DNA from: Fasciola hepatica
Lineage: Eukaryota > Platyhelminthes > Trematoda > Plagiorchiida > Fasciolidae
Length of the DNA: 64,000 nucleotides
Assembly (NCBI GenBank): GCA_948099385.1
Contig: CANUEZ040000193.1
Coordinates: forward strand, 6,274,501 to 6,338,500
Direction: 5' to 3'
In this document: one piece after another, positions 61,401-64,000 of the stretch
How the letters are laid out: each line of letters opens with the position of its first letter
Position numbering within the stretch: the stretch's first letter is position 1
Translations under genes and position numbers: made by a program
Notes under the pieces: generated by a model
The model's input: only the letters and a program-made list of their open reading frames with translations
What the model was told of the DNA's origin: nothing
Database searches by the model: none

Positions 61401-61990
61401 ACGTGATTTTATACCTTAACAGACCTAATTGAATTCACTTATTAGGTAGAATGAATCCATCCAGTTACCAAATCTTAATTCCTATTCATTCTTCACCTAA
61501 AATATATCGGGAAAGGATGCGGTTAATTCAGTTCTGGACATGAGCACATTGCTACATCATGTGATAGAAACGTGATTAAATGAAAGTATCCAATCTGGCC
61601 CATTGGAGGTCATACTATTCAGGCTGCATGTTTTCATTGAACACACAAATGCGTCCAACAAGAGGGTTTACTCACTCAATGTATCTTTTCTACCAGTGAG
61701 TGTCTTTTGAAGAACTATCAAAAATATAAGGACATTAGATAGAAGAATGAGAAAACCCAGTAGATTATAGGGATAAACCAAAAAACCCTTGTGCTTATGT
61801 ATTAACAATATCCAGCTTCAATTTCACGGAGCCTGATCGCATCATAAAAAAGTTTAAATCCTATCCTTCTCAAGACCTAAATTAGGAGATATTTGTATGA
61901 CATGATTAGAGAACAGTTTAATCTCTGAATATCTCAAGCAGATTCACATACACGGGAGTATTGTGTGCTAGGCTCATCCTCAACATGAGC
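61401..61990. other. Unassigned
   Basis: AT-rich, no features seen. Confidence 0.4.
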
Positions 61991-61994
61991 AACA

Positions 61995-62710
61995 TCAACG
62001 TAAGGAATTTGGTCGGGTCAACTTTGTGATCTGATTCAATTAGGTATTTCGCAAATGAAAGAGGCCGAAGCTCTGACGTCATTCTCTGTGGCCGCATTGC
62101 GCGGTGTCATCGATTTTTCCAACCATTTGGGTTTGTTCTCCGACGCTGGTTGAGCCAAGCAGCTATGCGTTCTGCCTGTGGATGCGTCACCGTAGCTGTA
62201 AGCTGTCTGATATAAAACATGTGAGACATTGGGATCGGCAATACTGGCTGAATAAGTTTTGAATCCTGTCCTGTTGGTGATCAGTAACATAAGTAGTTGC
62301 ACCACAGTCTACGAGTGTCCTATGGTTGACCTAAGGTATAATTATATATTTTTCAATAAAGAGGCTGTCACCTCCGAATACTAAAACAATAGAAACTTGC
62401 TTCTTGTTGACTGTATTTGATGTGTACCGTCGGATGAAACTTACAAAGCTTTCTGCTTAATTGCACGTGTTCATCAGTTATTTCGGCTATGCACGGACCC
62501 TGAGTCCGTCACTTTGATGCTTCGCATGGAAATGACGCGACAACCCGATTATCGCTCCCCGCGACTCATGAGATGGAGAACACGGTTATTAGGGAGGAAA
62601 TAATTAGCGTGCATTGCGAGATCGTGATTGTAGAGTAAACGTGCAACGGTCAAATGACAGCCGTGCTTGATAACGAGCCAGTTTGTGATGTGCATATTGA
62701 AGGCTTCAAA
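61995..62710 (+). pseudogene. Retroelement gag/protease-like fragment, plus copy
   Basis: It contains GGAATTTGGTCGGGTCAAC (about 62001-62020), an open stretch EAEALTSFSVAALRGVIDFS (62055-62115), and CNGQMTAVLDNEPVC near 62643. All but the middle part is matched in inverted orientation at 63.25-63.65 kb. Ala-Val-Leu-Asp followed by Asn-Glu, where the other copy has Ser-Gly, suggests a retroviral-type aspartic protease start (Asp-Ser-Gly) that has decayed here. No other domain is recognised. Confidence 0.4.
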
Positions 62711-63249
62711 GAAACTTAGGACTTTTGAACTTTTGGTGATCCTGTCAAATAAGGCGCATGTTTCCCAATTAATCTGAGTTGTTTATTATGTTTCCGGATA
62801 AGATTCCATGTAAGTTCAGAATTGGAAGATGTTTTGATATCATTTTTTTCTCTGTCAGGATGTTGTTATCCAATGTAGTGTCCCGTTTGAAAGATTTGAT
62901 GTCGGAAGGTATGTCTTCCATCCTTGATGCGTGCATTTCTTCTTCATAATTGCACTGTCTGATTCATTATCTGGTTGCAGGGACACCATTTGTTCTATTC
63001 TACCTAATTTCTCTATTACTCACGTAGAAGACCTAGTCAATAGCCTACCCTCTTAAGTTGTTATAATATTCAGATGTTCGAATGAAATGTTCCCACGCAG
63101 TATCCATCTCAAAGTAACCTGGGAAGGTCGCTATTTGCAATTCTCCAGTTTCGCACAAAAGACCTACAATCATGGTTTGGTTCGAATCCTCTTCAGCAGA
63201 GGGTGGGAAATCTGCATCAAAGAAGAAATGCAAAATGAATAGAAGTTAT

Positions 63250-63650
63250 TAGAAAGAATGTTGCTGACCTATTGCTATCCGAGTTAAGTATGCGGAAGTC
63301 TGGCAGCAGAAATCAGCTTCGTTTATTTGCTTAACATATTGTTTATACGAACTCCCGCTATCAAGCACGGCAGTAATTTGACTGTTGCACGTGCATGCTA
63401 CACACACGCTCTGGCAATACATACCGATCACTTCCTCCCTATGAATCGTGTTCTCCGTCTCATGGGTCGTGGGAAACAATACTCCGGTTGCCGTGTCGGC
63501 TTTATGCGAGGCATCACAGTGACAGACTGGTGGTCCGCGCATAGTCGAAAAGACTAACGAGCACATGCAACGGAGTCTTCTATTGTGCAACCTTTATTTG
63601 CATCAGGTCACAAAGCTGGCCCGACCAAATCCCCTAAAATTGTGTTGCGC
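63250..63650 (-). pseudogene. Retroelement gag/protease-like fragment, minus copy
   Basis: The minus frame 63249-63590 includes CNSQITAVLDSGSSYKQYV, with a plausible aspartic protease Asp-Ser-Gly. Upstream on the same strand, STMRGPPVCHCDASHKADTA and GDLVGPAL correspond to the plus copy at 62.0-62.7 kb; about 440 bp present there is missing here. Frames are short and interrupted. The element class is uncertain: gypsy or another LTR type. Confidence 0.4.
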
Positions 63651-64000
63651 AATCCCAATTTGGAGCTGTGAGCATTCACCGAAGCGGAGTCCATCAGAAT
63701 GCATCCCTCAGCGATTTGTGCACAACAAATGGTTGACACAAGTGTATGTTTGTTATGGCACCAACCGAAAGGACCCCGATCTCCTCCTATACATCTCGCT
63801 GTTGAACCTTTCAATCTAACCCAATTAATTGTATCATTTTCATCGTTGTGCGATACATAAACTGAAATGCTTTACGTAAGCGGTGGACGGGAGCAAACGA
63901 AATAATTGCATCACGTTAGTTCCCATGTACTTCTCAAGAAACAGAATTATTGTATAACCCAAACCTCAAAATATGATGCGTTTCCCACACTTCATCTGGC
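63651..64000. other. Unassigned end of window
   Basis: Continues the GC-richer patch of the preceding fragment to about 63820; minus and plus frames overlap here and neither is recognised. After that there is AT-rich sequence without features. Confidence 0.3.

Noticed and set aside
63172..63195. tRNA gene suggested by a B-box-like GGTTCGAATCC
   Set aside because: No A box at the right distance, and the flanking bases do not form a T-arm stem or an acceptor stem.
1..64000. CRISPR array, phage defence system, operon or other prokaryotic system
   Set aside because: No regular spaced repeats, no compact gene runs, and the retroelement content is eukaryotic.

Overview
The window looks like eukaryotic, moderately AT-rich nuclear DNA, most likely from a parasitic flatworm and probably a digenean trematode. 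The evidence is the mobile-element mix: fragments of RTE-type LINEs, Ty3/gypsy and BEL/Pao LTR elements, a Jockey-like LINE, Penelope-like elements (PLEs) and a mariner-type transposase tail, all broken by frameshifts, stops and indels. I see no operons, bacterial ribosome-binding sites, rRNA, tRNA or CRISPR, and no complete protein-coding gene. No open frame exceeds 151 codons, so most open frames are remnants, possible exons or chance. Species cannot be named from sequence alone.

Layout. 1-9.9 kb: RTE endonuclease fragment (1.55-2.38), antisense RTE tail (3.0-3.1), gypsy gag/protease/RT remnant (4.2-5.1), RTE reverse transcriptase (7.46-8.87), then an 80-bp TA repeat (9.94-10.02). 10.2-22.5 kb: a composite unit holding an immunoglobulin-like exon candidate, a mariner tail, a PLE reverse transcriptase and further conserved blocks. 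The same blocks recur in the same order and orientation, more diverged and with different insertions, at 50.7-61.4 kb: an old direct segmental duplication more than 10 kb long. 22.8-26.3 kb: a nested cluster in which a 1.35-kb block (R1) is repeated almost identically from 10.47-11.8 kb, is interrupted by a ~0.6-kb insertion with short direct repeats, and lies between two copies of another block (R2). 28.9-35 kb: RTE tail, a second and longer gypsy remnant (30.95-32.6), and RTE RT plus C-terminus (34.27-34.99). 35-45.9 kb: mostly unassigned with weak exon candidates. 46-47.8 kb: antisense Jockey-like LINE. 49.0-49.3 kb: antisense PLE GIY-YIG-type tail. 52.15-53.7 kb: an insertion inside the second composite unit, carrying a BEL/Pao fragment. 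62-63.65 kb: an inverted pair of gag/protease-like fragments.

How the parts relate. Nothing here works together as an intact pathway. The coherent story is genome evolution: a segment with possible host exons (several short stretches resemble immunoglobulin-fold strands, mostly without the usual cysteines) was invaded by elements, duplicated, and then partly re-duplicated recently. The best leads are the long duplication, the recent R1/R2 rearrangement, and the repeated Ig-like exon candidates. Homology calls were made by eye from motifs; identity figures are estimates, not computed values.
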